Source: Bacteroidota bacterium
GTDB taxonomy: Bacteria; Bacteroidota; Bacteroidia; Cytophagales; Cyclobacteriaceae
DNA: 62,268 nucleotides
Direction: 5' to 3'
Assembly (NCBI GenBank): GCA_013285945.1
Contig: JABDGP010000009.1
Span: 1-62,268, forward strand
The notes below the pieces were generated by a model. The model searched no databases. It saw only the letters and a program-made list of their open reading frames with translations, and was not told the origin of the DNA. Of this stretch, positions 9,401 to 15,282 are shown piece after piece; position 1 is the stretch's first letter; every line of letters begins with the position of its first letter. Made by a program: the position numbers and the translations under genes.

Positions 9401-9823
9401 GCTCTTGCCGGATTGGTGGTACGTAACGGAATCTTGCTGGTAGAATTTACCGATCTTCTCCGATCACAGGGAATTGAGTTGAAAGAAGCTATCACAGAAG
9501 CTGCCAAAACCAGGATGACTCCTGTAATGTTAACGACTACTGCAGCAAGTATCGGATTGATTCCGTTAGGCGTTGGGCTTAACATCGATTTTGTGAAATT
9601 ATTCACTGAATTGAATCCGCATATTTTCTTTGGTGGTGATAACGTTGCCTTCTGGGGGCCCTTGGCCTGGACTATGATCTTTGGCTTGACCTTCGGAACA
9701 TTCCTTACATTGGTGCTTGTCCCTGTGTTGTATCTTTTGGTGGCAAAATTGAAAGAACGTGTCTTCAAAATAAAACCAAAAATCGTCTCGCTGGACTCGG
9801 AACCTGCTGTAGCACTGAATTAA
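6419..9823 (+). CDS. RND-family efflux pump, inner-membrane permease
   Basis: The protein has 1134 residues, longer than the usual 1020-1050. It has the duplicated RND architecture: TM1 near residue 20, a large periplasmic loop with the FPEV/PGAGPKDIE porter motif, TM2-6 containing LALGIVVDDAIVVIEN, a second periplasmic loop, and TM8-12 with GVMALAGLVVRNGILLVEF. The intracellular region between about residues 497 and 520 is His/Asp-rich (HPHTDHDDEHKP), which is unusual and could bind metal. A further insertion follows with extra hydrophobic segments before the second half. The organisation with TetR, TolC and adaptor points to drug, detergent or lipid export; the substrate is not determinable. 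A strong terminator follows at 9837. Confidence 0.93.
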   Translation: MKDIEKEFKPTSWAIDNKVAIYVAAVIITIAGIVTFNTLPKESFPEVVFPQIYVSTPYPGAGPKDIENLITKQLEKQMKSISGVKKITSNSVQDFSNVIIEFRTDVSIPEAKREVKDAVDRAKPDLPKDLPDDPQVIDIDISEFPIMFVNLSGDYDLKTLKRYAELMQDRIETLKQIRRADIVGALDREIQINVDLYKAALAGVSMNDIFTSISAENVIVPGGQLSVGGMKRSLSVRGEYSSAEQMANTVIGSIRGGKVYLKDIAEVVDTHKEQESFARLDKKNVVTLNIVKRSGENLILASDEINKIIDEYKANVLPEGLDVTITADQSENTRTTIDDLINTIIIGFILVTIILMFFMGATNAIFVGLSVPLSSFIAFLFFGPIGFTLNMMTLFSFLLALGIVVDDAIVVIENTHRVFDNGKVPIRKAAKIAAGEVFLPVFSGTMVVLAPFVPLAFWPGVIGKFMMYLPITLIIALLASLVVAYIFNPVFAADFMHPHTDHDDEHKPKFSKGFKISAVGFGAFALVSYIIGAIGLGNFAITIFLVYALHHFFIESVIKKFQTKAWPAVQAGYKRMVTWCLHRFRPLWIVAGVILLFFFSIVFTAIRKPPVVFFPKGDPNFVYTYIRMPIGTDQRVTDSVTNVVENKIMAVLGKDNPIVESVISNVAIGASEDQTQSGVSPHLGKVGVAFVKYALRHGQSTAVFMDKIREATKGIVGAEISVDQEQGGPPTGKAINIEIAADDFDVLVNAGTKLNRYLDSLQIPGVEELKSDFQSDKPEIVISIDREKSNREGISTTDIGRALGTAVFGVEVSRFRDENDDYPIQLRILERQRNDANTLLSLPIIFRDMAHGGLVRQVPLSSVATVEYSNSYAGIKRINQKRVITLQSNVLGGFNENEVVAQITEKIKSFPVSDEVSIKMTGAQEDQAETSSFLLLAFALAFGMIFMILVLQFNSVSKPLIIISEIGFSFIGVLIGFSFFKMEISIVMTGIGVMALAGLVVRNGILLVEFTDLLRSQGIELKEAITEAAKTRMTPVMLTTTAASIGLIPLGVGLNIDFVKLFTELNPHIFFGGDNVAFWGPLAWTMIFGLTFGTFLTLVLVPVLYLLVAKLKERVFKIKPKIVSLDSEPAVALN

Positions 9824-9836
9824 AATAAATTTCTGC

Positions 9837-9874
9837 AGTGATCGTCTTGGTAATTCAAGACGATCACTTTTTTT
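9837..9874 (+). terminator. Strong intrinsic terminator of the efflux operon
   Basis: A perfect 13-bp stem (9837-9849 with 9856-9868), a six-base loop and a run of seven T (9868-9874). The T run touches the ATG at 9875 of the next gene. Confidence 0.92.
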
Positions 9875-11119
9875 ATGAATAGGATCATGGCCGTATTTAT
9901 TTTCATTCTTGTTTTCTTCCTGATTGATATCTATGTCTTTCAGGCCGTAATCAACGTTAGTAAAACTTGGTCACCGTTGTGGAAACAGGTATTTCGTTAT
10001 GGTTATTGGATCCCTACAGCCATTAGCATTCTGGGGCTGATTTGGTGGAGTTTCAGCGATCCGTATCGCGGCACAGATTATTTGCGCATTTATATTCTGG
10101 CTGGGTCTGCTATTTTATATATCTCCAAAATTTTTGCTGTTCTCTTTTTGTTTGTCGACGACCTGCAGCGCGGGGTTCGCTGGGTAGCAAAATATTTCTC
10201 AAAGAGCCCAAGCAACCTGCCCGGATCAGCTATTACGCGTTCCGAATTTCTTTCGCAAGCCGCACTGGTAGCTTCGGCAGTTCCTCTGGGTCTCTCTGTG
10301 TACGGAGTTATTTCAGGAGCCCATGACTATCGTGTAAAGCGCATCACGTTAACGCTTCCTAACCTTCCAAAATCCTTCGATGGAATTAAGATCGGCCAGG
10401 TATCGGATATTCATTCAGGGAGTTTCTGGAATAAGACTGCAGTAAAAGGCGGAGTAGAAATGATGATGAAGGAAAAACCGGATTTATTATTTTTTACCGG
10501 TGACTTGGTCAACAACGAATCCGCTGAGGTCAAAGACTACATTCCTATTTTTGAGAAGTTGAAGGCTCCTCTTGGTGTCTTTTCGATTACCGGAAACCAC
10601 GACTACGGAGATTATAGAGCGTGGCAAACACAGGAAGCTAAACGAAAGAATTTTTCTGATTTAATTAGTGCACATAAGCTGCTCGGCTACGACCTGCTGA
10701 TGAATGAACATCGCATGATTGAACAAAATGGCGACAAGCTTGCCATCATAGGAATAGAAAACTGGGGTGCCGGAAGGTTTTCAAAATACGGAAAACTGGA
10801 TGAGGCTTATGCCAACACCGATGAAGCAGTCACAAAAATTCTTCTCTCGCATGATCCAACCAGTTGGGATGCTATTGTAAGGCCGAATCATAAAGACATT
10901 GACCTCACATTATCAGGCCACACACATGGCTTTCAATTTGGTGTAGAGATTGGAGGTTTTCAATGGAGCCCTTGCCAGTATGTTTACAAGCAGTGGGCCG
11001 GGCTTTATCAGGAAGGAGAACAGTACTTGTATGTAAATCGCGGGTTTGGATACTTAGGTTATCCCGGAAGAATTGGAATGCCACCAGAATTGACAATCAT
11101 CGAATTGAAAAGAAGTTGA
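9875..11119 (+). CDS. Membrane-anchored metallophosphoesterase (YkuE/YaeI type)
   Basis: The protein has 414 residues. The N-terminal 150 residues are mostly hydrophobic with several membrane helices. The catalytic calcineurin-like domain begins near residue 165 and shows every metal motif in order: DIHSG, FTGDLVNN, TGNHDYGD, LLSHDP and SGHTHGFQFG. Members of this group act on phosphodiesters or lipid phosphates such as UDP-diacylglucosamine-like substrates; which one applies is not shown. ATGs at 9875 and 9887 are both possible. The first touches the terminator T run, so either the transcript is essentially leaderless or it begins within the terminator region. It converges with a small membrane gene on the other strand. 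Confidence 0.88.
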   Translation: MNRIMAVFIFILVFFLIDIYVFQAVINVSKTWSPLWKQVFRYGYWIPTAISILGLIWWSFSDPYRGTDYLRIYILAGSAILYISKIFAVLFLFVDDLQRGVRWVAKYFSKSPSNLPGSAITRSEFLSQAALVASAVPLGLSVYGVISGAHDYRVKRITLTLPNLPKSFDGIKIGQVSDIHSGSFWNKTAVKGGVEMMMKEKPDLLFFTGDLVNNESAEVKDYIPIFEKLKAPLGVFSITGNHDYGDYRAWQTQEAKRKNFSDLISAHKLLGYDLLMNEHRMIEQNGDKLAIIGIENWGAGRFSKYGKLDEAYANTDEAVTKILLSHDPTSWDAIVRPNHKDIDLTLSGHTHGFQFGVEIGGFQWSPCQYVYKQWAGLYQEGEQYLYVNRGFGYLGYPGRIGMPPELTIIELKRS

Positions 11120-11161
11120 TTATTCGTTAATCGCCTGAGTTGTATGACGATTAACGAATAA
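11120..11161. terminator. Perfect 14-bp inverted repeat between convergent genes
   Basis: Arms 11120-11133 and 11148-11161 are perfectly complementary with a 14-base loop. The repeat lies between the ends of two converging genes, so a bidirectional transcription stop is likely. There is no T run, so it is not a textbook intrinsic terminator. The right arm shares the 13-mer ATTAACGAATAAC with 2577-2589. Confidence 0.55.
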
Positions 11162-11172
11162 CCTCTAACCAC

Positions 11173-11514
11173 TTACTTCCTCTCCTTAGCTTTCTTCTCT
11201 TCAATTATATAAGCAATCCCCAGGCCGAGGCCACCAAAGATCAGCAGCATCGAAAAGTAGCCAACCTCTTCCATATCAAACGAGCGGTCAAGCCAATAGC
11301 CCATTAGCAAGCCCAAGCCCGCTCCCATCAGCAAGAGAGCGCCGCGCAAAGTACCAGCTGAGCTGCTTTCTCTTTTAAAAATGCCAGGGTCAAGACCTTT
11401 GTCGATAATAGCCATACGTTCCATGTTCTGAAACTTGCGTATGTAAATGATCACTATAATCGAACCGATGATCGAAATAATCGGGATCATAATCCCCATA
11501 ATTGCAACGTCCAT
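11173..11514 (-). CDS. Small membrane protein, DUF6249-like
   Basis: The protein has 113 residues. One membrane helix spans about residues 5-24, followed by a short charged segment with RKFQNMERMAIIDKG, two helices around GALLLMGAGLGLLMGYW and YFSMLLIFGGLGLGIAYII, and a Lys-rich C-terminus. The topology and the MERMAIIDKG signature are those of small Bacteroidota membrane proteins (DUF6249) often found beside ECF sigma factors. Here it is divergent from the sigma factor at 11634, and the two starts are 120 bp apart, so they may share control. Its function is unknown. Confidence 0.7.
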   Translation of the reverse strand: MDVAIMGIMIPIISIIGSIIVIIYIRKFQNMERMAIIDKGLDPGIFKRESSSAGTLRGALLLMGAGLGLLMGYWLDRSFDMEEVGYFSMLLIFGGLGLGIAYIIEEKKAKERK

Positions 11515-11633
11515 AGTTTTTTTTGTTTTAATCTGACCCTTTGACGCAGGCGTTTTGATCCAGGTTACAGGCTGGCTAAAAAATTATAGGTCTCTTTATG
11601 TAACTTGATATTTAAAGCAGGCGTCCAAGCACA

Positions 11634-12194
11634 GTGATCACAGTACAGGAGGAATATTCATTGATCGACCGCATCGTGGCGGGCGAAGAGGTTTTGTACG
11701 CAACTTTAGTGGACAAGTACAAAAGCTATGCTTACACTATCGCTCTTAAGATTGTCGAAAACAAACCCGAAGCGGAAGAAGTAGCTCAGGATGGGTTTAT
11801 TAAGGCGTTTCAGCATCTAAAGAAATTTAATCGCGAAGCAAAGTTCAGTACCTGGCTTTACAGGATAGTATTTAACACCGCCATCAGTTATAAAAGGAAA
11901 ACTAAACAGCCATTACAGAGCATCGAGAATAGCATCCTCGAATACACAGAACGAGCCGATCACGACCTGGAAAAAGATGACAAGCAGGTTTTTATAGCTC
12001 AGGCAATGGAAAAACTCTCTGAGGCTGATCGCCTGGCAGTTCAACTCTATTATATTAAAGAGTATTCGCTGGATGAAATAGCCGAATTGTCAGGGCAGAA
12101 TATCAACACATTGAAGGTACGCCTTCATCGGGCACGTCAGCGATTGGCCGACGAGCTAAAACGGATTTTGAAACACGAAGCTTTAACTTTGTAA
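11634..12194 (+). CDS. ECF-type RNA polymerase sigma factor
   Basis: The protein has 186 residues from a GTG start; no in-frame ATG lies before region 2. Region 2 is visible around NKPEAEEVAQDGFIKAFQHL and FSTWLYRIVFNTAISYKRK, and region 4 around LSEADRLAVQLYYIKEYSLDEIAEL with NTLKVRLHRARQRL. The next gene starts 2 nt after the stop and codes for a membrane-anchored protein of anti-sigma type, so this is a classic sigma/anti-sigma pair. The envelope signal it answers cannot be read from the sequence. Confidence 0.9.
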   Translation: MITVQEEYSLIDRIVAGEEVLYATLVDKYKSYAYTIALKIVENKPEAEEVAQDGFIKAFQHLKKFNREAKFSTWLYRIVFNTAISYKRKTKQPLQSIENSILEYTERADHDLEKDDKQVFIAQAMEKLSEADRLAVQLYYIKEYSLDEIAELSGQNINTLKVRLHRARQRLADELKRILKHEALTL

Positions 12195-12196
12195 TT

Positions 12197-12718
12197 ATGG
12201 AAAAGATCAACGATGACGAATTGCTCAATCTCCTCGATGGGATTGGCACAGAAGCCGAGATGGAAATATTGAAGAATAAACTCGCAAAAGATTCAGAAGC
12301 CATGAGACGACTGGAGGAGTTACAGACTATTCATGCTTTTCTGCAAAAGAAAAATACGCTCCTCACGCCTTCAAAGAATTTCACCGCCCGTGTAATGAGC
12401 CGCTTACATACACAGCCTGTACTTACTTTTTTCTCTCCAAAAAACGGACTATTACTACTGCTCGGATTAATTGTTGCCTCAGGACTGGCGCTAATGTTAC
12501 TCTCATCCGGTACTTTTGATCAACTCCACACATTTTTAAACGTAGGCACAATTCCGGTGAAAAATGACTTAATAAAAATCCCCTCTTCACTCCCGTTTGA
12601 TTTGAAATGGGCGGTAAAAGTATTTCTTATGATAAACCTCGTAATCGCCTTTGTACTTCTCGATCGCACAATCCTCCGGCCGATTTTTCAAAAAAGAAAC
12701 GAGCGATTCAGCTTATAA
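12197..12718 (+). CDS. Putative membrane anti-sigma factor
   Basis: The protein has 173 residues. An N-terminal acidic and charged cytoplasmic domain (MEKINDDELLNLLDG, then KNKLAKDSEAMRRLEEL) resembles anti-sigma domains but has no HxxxCxxC zinc motif. Two membrane helices follow at about residues 78-98 and 138-160, separated by a short periplasmic loop. It is the second gene of a two-gene unit with an ECF sigma factor, separated by 2 nt. The anti-sigma role rests on this position and topology. Confidence 0.7.
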   Translation: MEKINDDELLNLLDGIGTEAEMEILKNKLAKDSEAMRRLEELQTIHAFLQKKNTLLTPSKNFTARVMSRLHTQPVLTFFSPKNGLLLLLGLIVASGLALMLLSSGTFDQLHTFLNVGTIPVKNDLIKIPSSLPFDLKWAVKVFLMINLVIAFVLLDRTILRPIFQKRNERFSL

Positions 12719-12784
12719 AAATAATTTTATTGGTTTGCCTTTACCACAATAACCGTGCATCTTTCCCATACTATTGAATAGCTT

Positions 12785-13207
12785 ATGGGAAAAACAAAAA
12801 TCATTTTAGCGTGTCTGACCTTAGTGCTTACATCGTGTGGCAACCGGATCATTTATTATGGTCGCTCATACAATCCAACATACAACGTTGACATTTACTT
12901 CAGAGAAAATGACGTAGCCGAAGCCAATGAAATTATGGGCAAACTGGTGTATGAGGTATCGGCCAAAAAGCGGTCTGAGAAAGTCCAAAAGAAACTGATG
13001 AATGAGGGGAAACGCAAAGGCGCGGATGCAATTATCTTTGATGACATCACTCTGACAAACACAGGATCCAAAACCGGGGGAGCAGCTGCCGGAGCAGCCG
13101 GAAGCAGGGGTTTCTTAGGAATATTCGGATCTAAAACCCGATACCAAAAGGGTCAGCAGGTGAAGGGAACTCTTTTAAAGTATCGAAAAAATATTGGCGA
13201 CAACTAA
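12785..13207 (+). CDS. Small lipoprotein of unknown function
   Basis: The protein has 140 residues. The lipoprotein signal MGKTKIILACLTLVLTSC places the acylated Cys at residue 18. The mature part has a conserved-looking block FRENDVAEANEIMGKLVYEVSAKK, then KKGADAIIFDDI-like residues (KRKGADAIIFDDI), which resembles small envelope lipoproteins whose conserved core handles redox or stress but is not diagnostic. A Gly/Ala-rich turn (GGAAAGAAGSRGF) precedes a basic tail. An approximate -7 box (TACTATTG, one mismatch) lies just upstream, consistent with its own promoter. I do not recognise a defined family. Confidence 0.65.
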   Translation: MGKTKIILACLTLVLTSCGNRIIYYGRSYNPTYNVDIYFRENDVAEANEIMGKLVYEVSAKKRSEKVQKKLMNEGKRKGADAIIFDDITLTNTGSKTGGAAAGAAGSRGFLGIFGSKTRYQKGQQVKGTLLKYRKNIGDN

Positions 13208-13716
13208 AGCTTTCTCTTCATCAGCCAGTCCGTCTGTGGGTCATCGCCCATTTGAAAAATATGCTCTCCAAATCGTTCGAAACCCCACTTGGAATAAAAT
13301 TTCTGAGCCCTGAAATTCTTCTCCCAAACGCCAAGCCATATCCATTCTACATTTTTCTCCATGGCATAAGCAAGTGCCTGATCCATCAATAAGCGTGATG
13401 CGCTTCCTCCATGATAACTCCGGTGAATATAAAGTCGGTGCAATTCTACATTGTTCGTACCCAATTGTTGCTCCACTTCAGTGTTGAATCGCAGCCTGAG
13501 GAATCCTATAATTTTAAGGTCATCTAAAGCTACATAAAGAGCCGAATCGGGTTCGTGGAATTCAGCTTTGAACTTTTCGATGTTGTATGATTCATTGAAA
13601 AAAGCCTGCAAGTTGGCTTCTGTATTTTGGTCAGCAAAAGTATCAGTGTAAACTTCAATAGCCAGTTCTCGCACCGCAGATACCTCCTCGATTTTTGCTT
13701 TTCTTATCCTGATCAT
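13204..13716 (-). CDS. GNAT-family N-acetyltransferase
   Basis: The protein has 170 residues. The N-terminal IRKAKIEEVSAVREL and the acetyl-CoA segment LHRLYIHRSYHGGSASRLLMDQALAYA are GNAT motifs C and A, and WLGVWEKNFRAQKFYSKWGFERFG is motif B with the typical Tyr/Phe. The closest fit by eye is the diamine or small-molecule acetyltransferase group. The stop overlaps the end of the converging lipoprotein gene by 4 bp. The substrate is unknown. Confidence 0.85.
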   Translation of the reverse strand: MIRIRKAKIEEVSAVRELAIEVYTDTFADQNTEANLQAFFNESYNIEKFKAEFHEPDSALYVALDDLKIIGFLRLRFNTEVEQQLGTNNVELHRLYIHRSYHGGSASRLLMDQALAYAMEKNVEWIWLGVWEKNFRAQKFYSKWGFERFGEHIFQMGDDPQTDWLMKRKL

Positions 13717-13796
13717 AGAGACGAAAATAAAGAAAAGATCTGTTGATTTCTGTAAATTCGTTGACAGGTAGAATTGAAGCTAATGACTGGAAGCAT

Positions 13797-13830
13797 AAAA
13801 AGAAATGCCCTGCGTTTGCAAGGCATTTTG
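13797..13830 (-). terminator. Intrinsic terminator of the OmpH-like gene
   Basis: Arms 13803-13813 and 13818-13828 pair over 11 positions with one mismatch and a four-base loop. Read on the minus strand it is followed by a T-rich run (13797-13802), about 20 nt after the stop codon of the OmpH-like gene. Confidence 0.8.
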
Positions 13831-13850
13831 ATCTTTATCGAATTATGTAA

Positions 13851-14471
13851 TTACTTCTTCTTTGCAGCGGTTGTATCCGCCTTAGGTGCAGGACCCTGCT
13901 TTTCAACTTTGTAATCATCATTCAAACCTTTGATCACGTCTTGTGAAATATCAATACCTGGGCCGCCAAACAATACATCGCTGCTTGGATCAAATTTAAA
14001 CACCACCTGAAGTCCGCTTCCATCAGCATATTTCTTCAGAAAAGTAGTGATCCGGCCATACAATGCTTCGTTCATTTTGTTTTGGTCATTTACCAATTCT
14101 TGCTCAAGACTTTGTTGGTACAGTCTGAAGTTTTGTTGCTTCTTGCCAAGGTCTTCTTCCAAAGCCTTTGCCTGGCCGATGGTAAGGTTGCTTATATTAC
14201 GCTGATACGAAGCTATTTCATTTTGCAAACTTTGTCCGCGGTTTTGAAGATCTTGATCCAGCCTTTTGCTCTTCGCCTCCAGGATCGTTTTCATGTCTTT
14301 GAAATAGTCATAGTACTTCAAAACGCTGTCCGATTTAATGTAAGCGATTTTCAAATCCGAAGGCGCCGTAATGGTGGATACACTCCCCTTTTTGCCGGAG
14401 AAATGAAGGAAATATAAAATGCCGACGGCCACTATAAGTACTCCGTTAAGGACGAGGGAAATGTTTTTCAT
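13851..14471 (-). CDS. OmpH/Skp-family periplasmic chaperone
   Basis: The protein has 206 residues. An N-terminal membrane or signal segment (ISLVLNGVLIVAVGILYFLHF) is followed by KIAYIKSDSVLKYYDYF, the conserved start of OmpH/Skp proteins. A long coiled-coil arm spans about residues 62-135 (rich in K, E, Q), and a C-terminal strand contains DVLFGGPGIDIS. Skp-type chaperones form trimers that hold unfolded outer-membrane proteins. The uncleaved-looking N-terminus could leave this one membrane-anchored. The tail is basic and Ala-rich. Confidence 0.85.
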   Translation of the reverse strand: MKNISLVLNGVLIVAVGILYFLHFSGKKGSVSTITAPSDLKIAYIKSDSVLKYYDYFKDMKTILEAKSKRLDQDLQNRGQSLQNEIASYQRNISNLTIGQAKALEEDLGKKQQNFRLYQQSLEQELVNDQNKMNEALYGRITTFLKKYADGSGLQVVFKFDPSSDVLFGGPGIDISQDVIKGLNDDYKVEKQGPAPKADTTAAKKK

Positions 14472-14514
14472 TTGTTAAAAGGTTTTTAAGAGGCGCAAAT
14501 ATAGTAGGATTAAT

Positions 14515-15036
14515 CTATTCAGCCTTATCCTTAAACCATTCGGCATACATAGGATAATTGCGTGCTGTACGGGCAATCACTTCGGTCATCTCCGGCCCAA
14601 CATCTTTCACCCGTTTGGCGGGAGTGCCTGCATAAATGCTTCCTGGCTCTACCTTTGTGCCCGGCAAAACCACAGCTCCGGCAGCAATCACCGACCCCGC
14701 CCCGATTATTGCATCGTCCATGATAATTGCACCCATACCAATGAGTACATTATCTTCAACCCTACAACCATGAACGATCGCGCTGTGTGCAATAGAGACA
14801 TTACTGCCAATCACCGTTTTAGCATTTTGATATGTGCAATGAATAATCGCACCATCCTGAATATTGGTGTTGTTACCAATCGTGATCGAGTGCACATCAC
14901 CACGAACCACCGCATTGAACCATACTGTACAGTTGTCGCCCATCGTCACCTCGCCCACCACTGTACAGTTATCAGCCAAAAAACAATTCTTTCCGAATTG
15001 AGGAGAATGTCCGCGCACTGATTTAATTAAGGCCAT
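14515..15036 (-). CDS. Gamma-class carbonic anhydrase-like protein (YrdA/PaaY type)
   Basis: The protein has 173 residues from the ATG at 15036, which begins MALIKSVRGHSPQFG. The longer frame to 15099 adds a hydrophobic 21-residue extension atypical of the family. The body is a left-handed beta-helix of hexapeptide repeats. The three expected metal His are present: one in AIIHCTYQ and two in SIAHSAIVHGC, five residues apart as in the family. The Cam-specific catalytic loop is absent, as in the short YrdA-like members, so carbonic anhydrase activity is plausible but not certain. It lies 43 nt upstream of the OmpH-like gene on the same strand. Confidence 0.85.
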   Translation of the reverse strand: MALIKSVRGHSPQFGKNCFLADNCTVVGEVTMGDNCTVWFNAVVRGDVHSITIGNNTNIQDGAIIHCTYQNAKTVIGSNVSIAHSAIVHGCRVEDNVLIGMGAIIMDDAIIGAGSVIAAGAVVLPGTKVEPGSIYAGTPAKRVKDVGPEMTEVIARTARNYPMYAEWFKDKAE

Positions 15037-15099
15037 AGAAAAACTCAGGTTTAAAAGTAGAAAGTGTAGAAAGTTAAGAGTTTTTTCGCCTGAAGTCAT

Positions 15100-15225
15100 A
15101 GCCTCAAGCGAAGATCGGGCGGCCTGGCGCGAGGCGCGCCACCGGGCTATTCACTACAAGTCCGGCAACCCACAAACCACACACTTCGTGCTTTCCGTTT
15201 CTATCCCTGGCCGGTAGCATTTTCA
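15100..15225. repeat. GC-rich extragenic element with a perfect hairpin
   Basis: A perfect 7-bp stem with a three-base loop (15125-15131 with 15135-15141) is followed by GGGCTATTCACTACAAGTCC at 15144-15163 and by TTTCTATCCCTGGCC about 50 bp later. The composition is much richer in G and C than the flanks. The paired motifs resemble an extragenic repeat I recall from Cytophagales and Chitinophaga-like genomes, but only one copy is seen in this window. It encodes nothing. Confidence 0.45.
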
Positions 15226-15282
15226 ATATTTAAGTGCGGGCTGACAAAACACTTCTTCTATACTCGGTCCTGGTAGAGAATT

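Noticed and set aside
9271-9768. 165-codon open frame antisense to the end of the RND pump
   Set aside because: Basic, low-information translation opposite conserved pump helices.
15120-15145. Integron attC site at the GC-rich hairpin
   Set aside because: No core sites with the required spacing and no integrase or cassette genes nearby.
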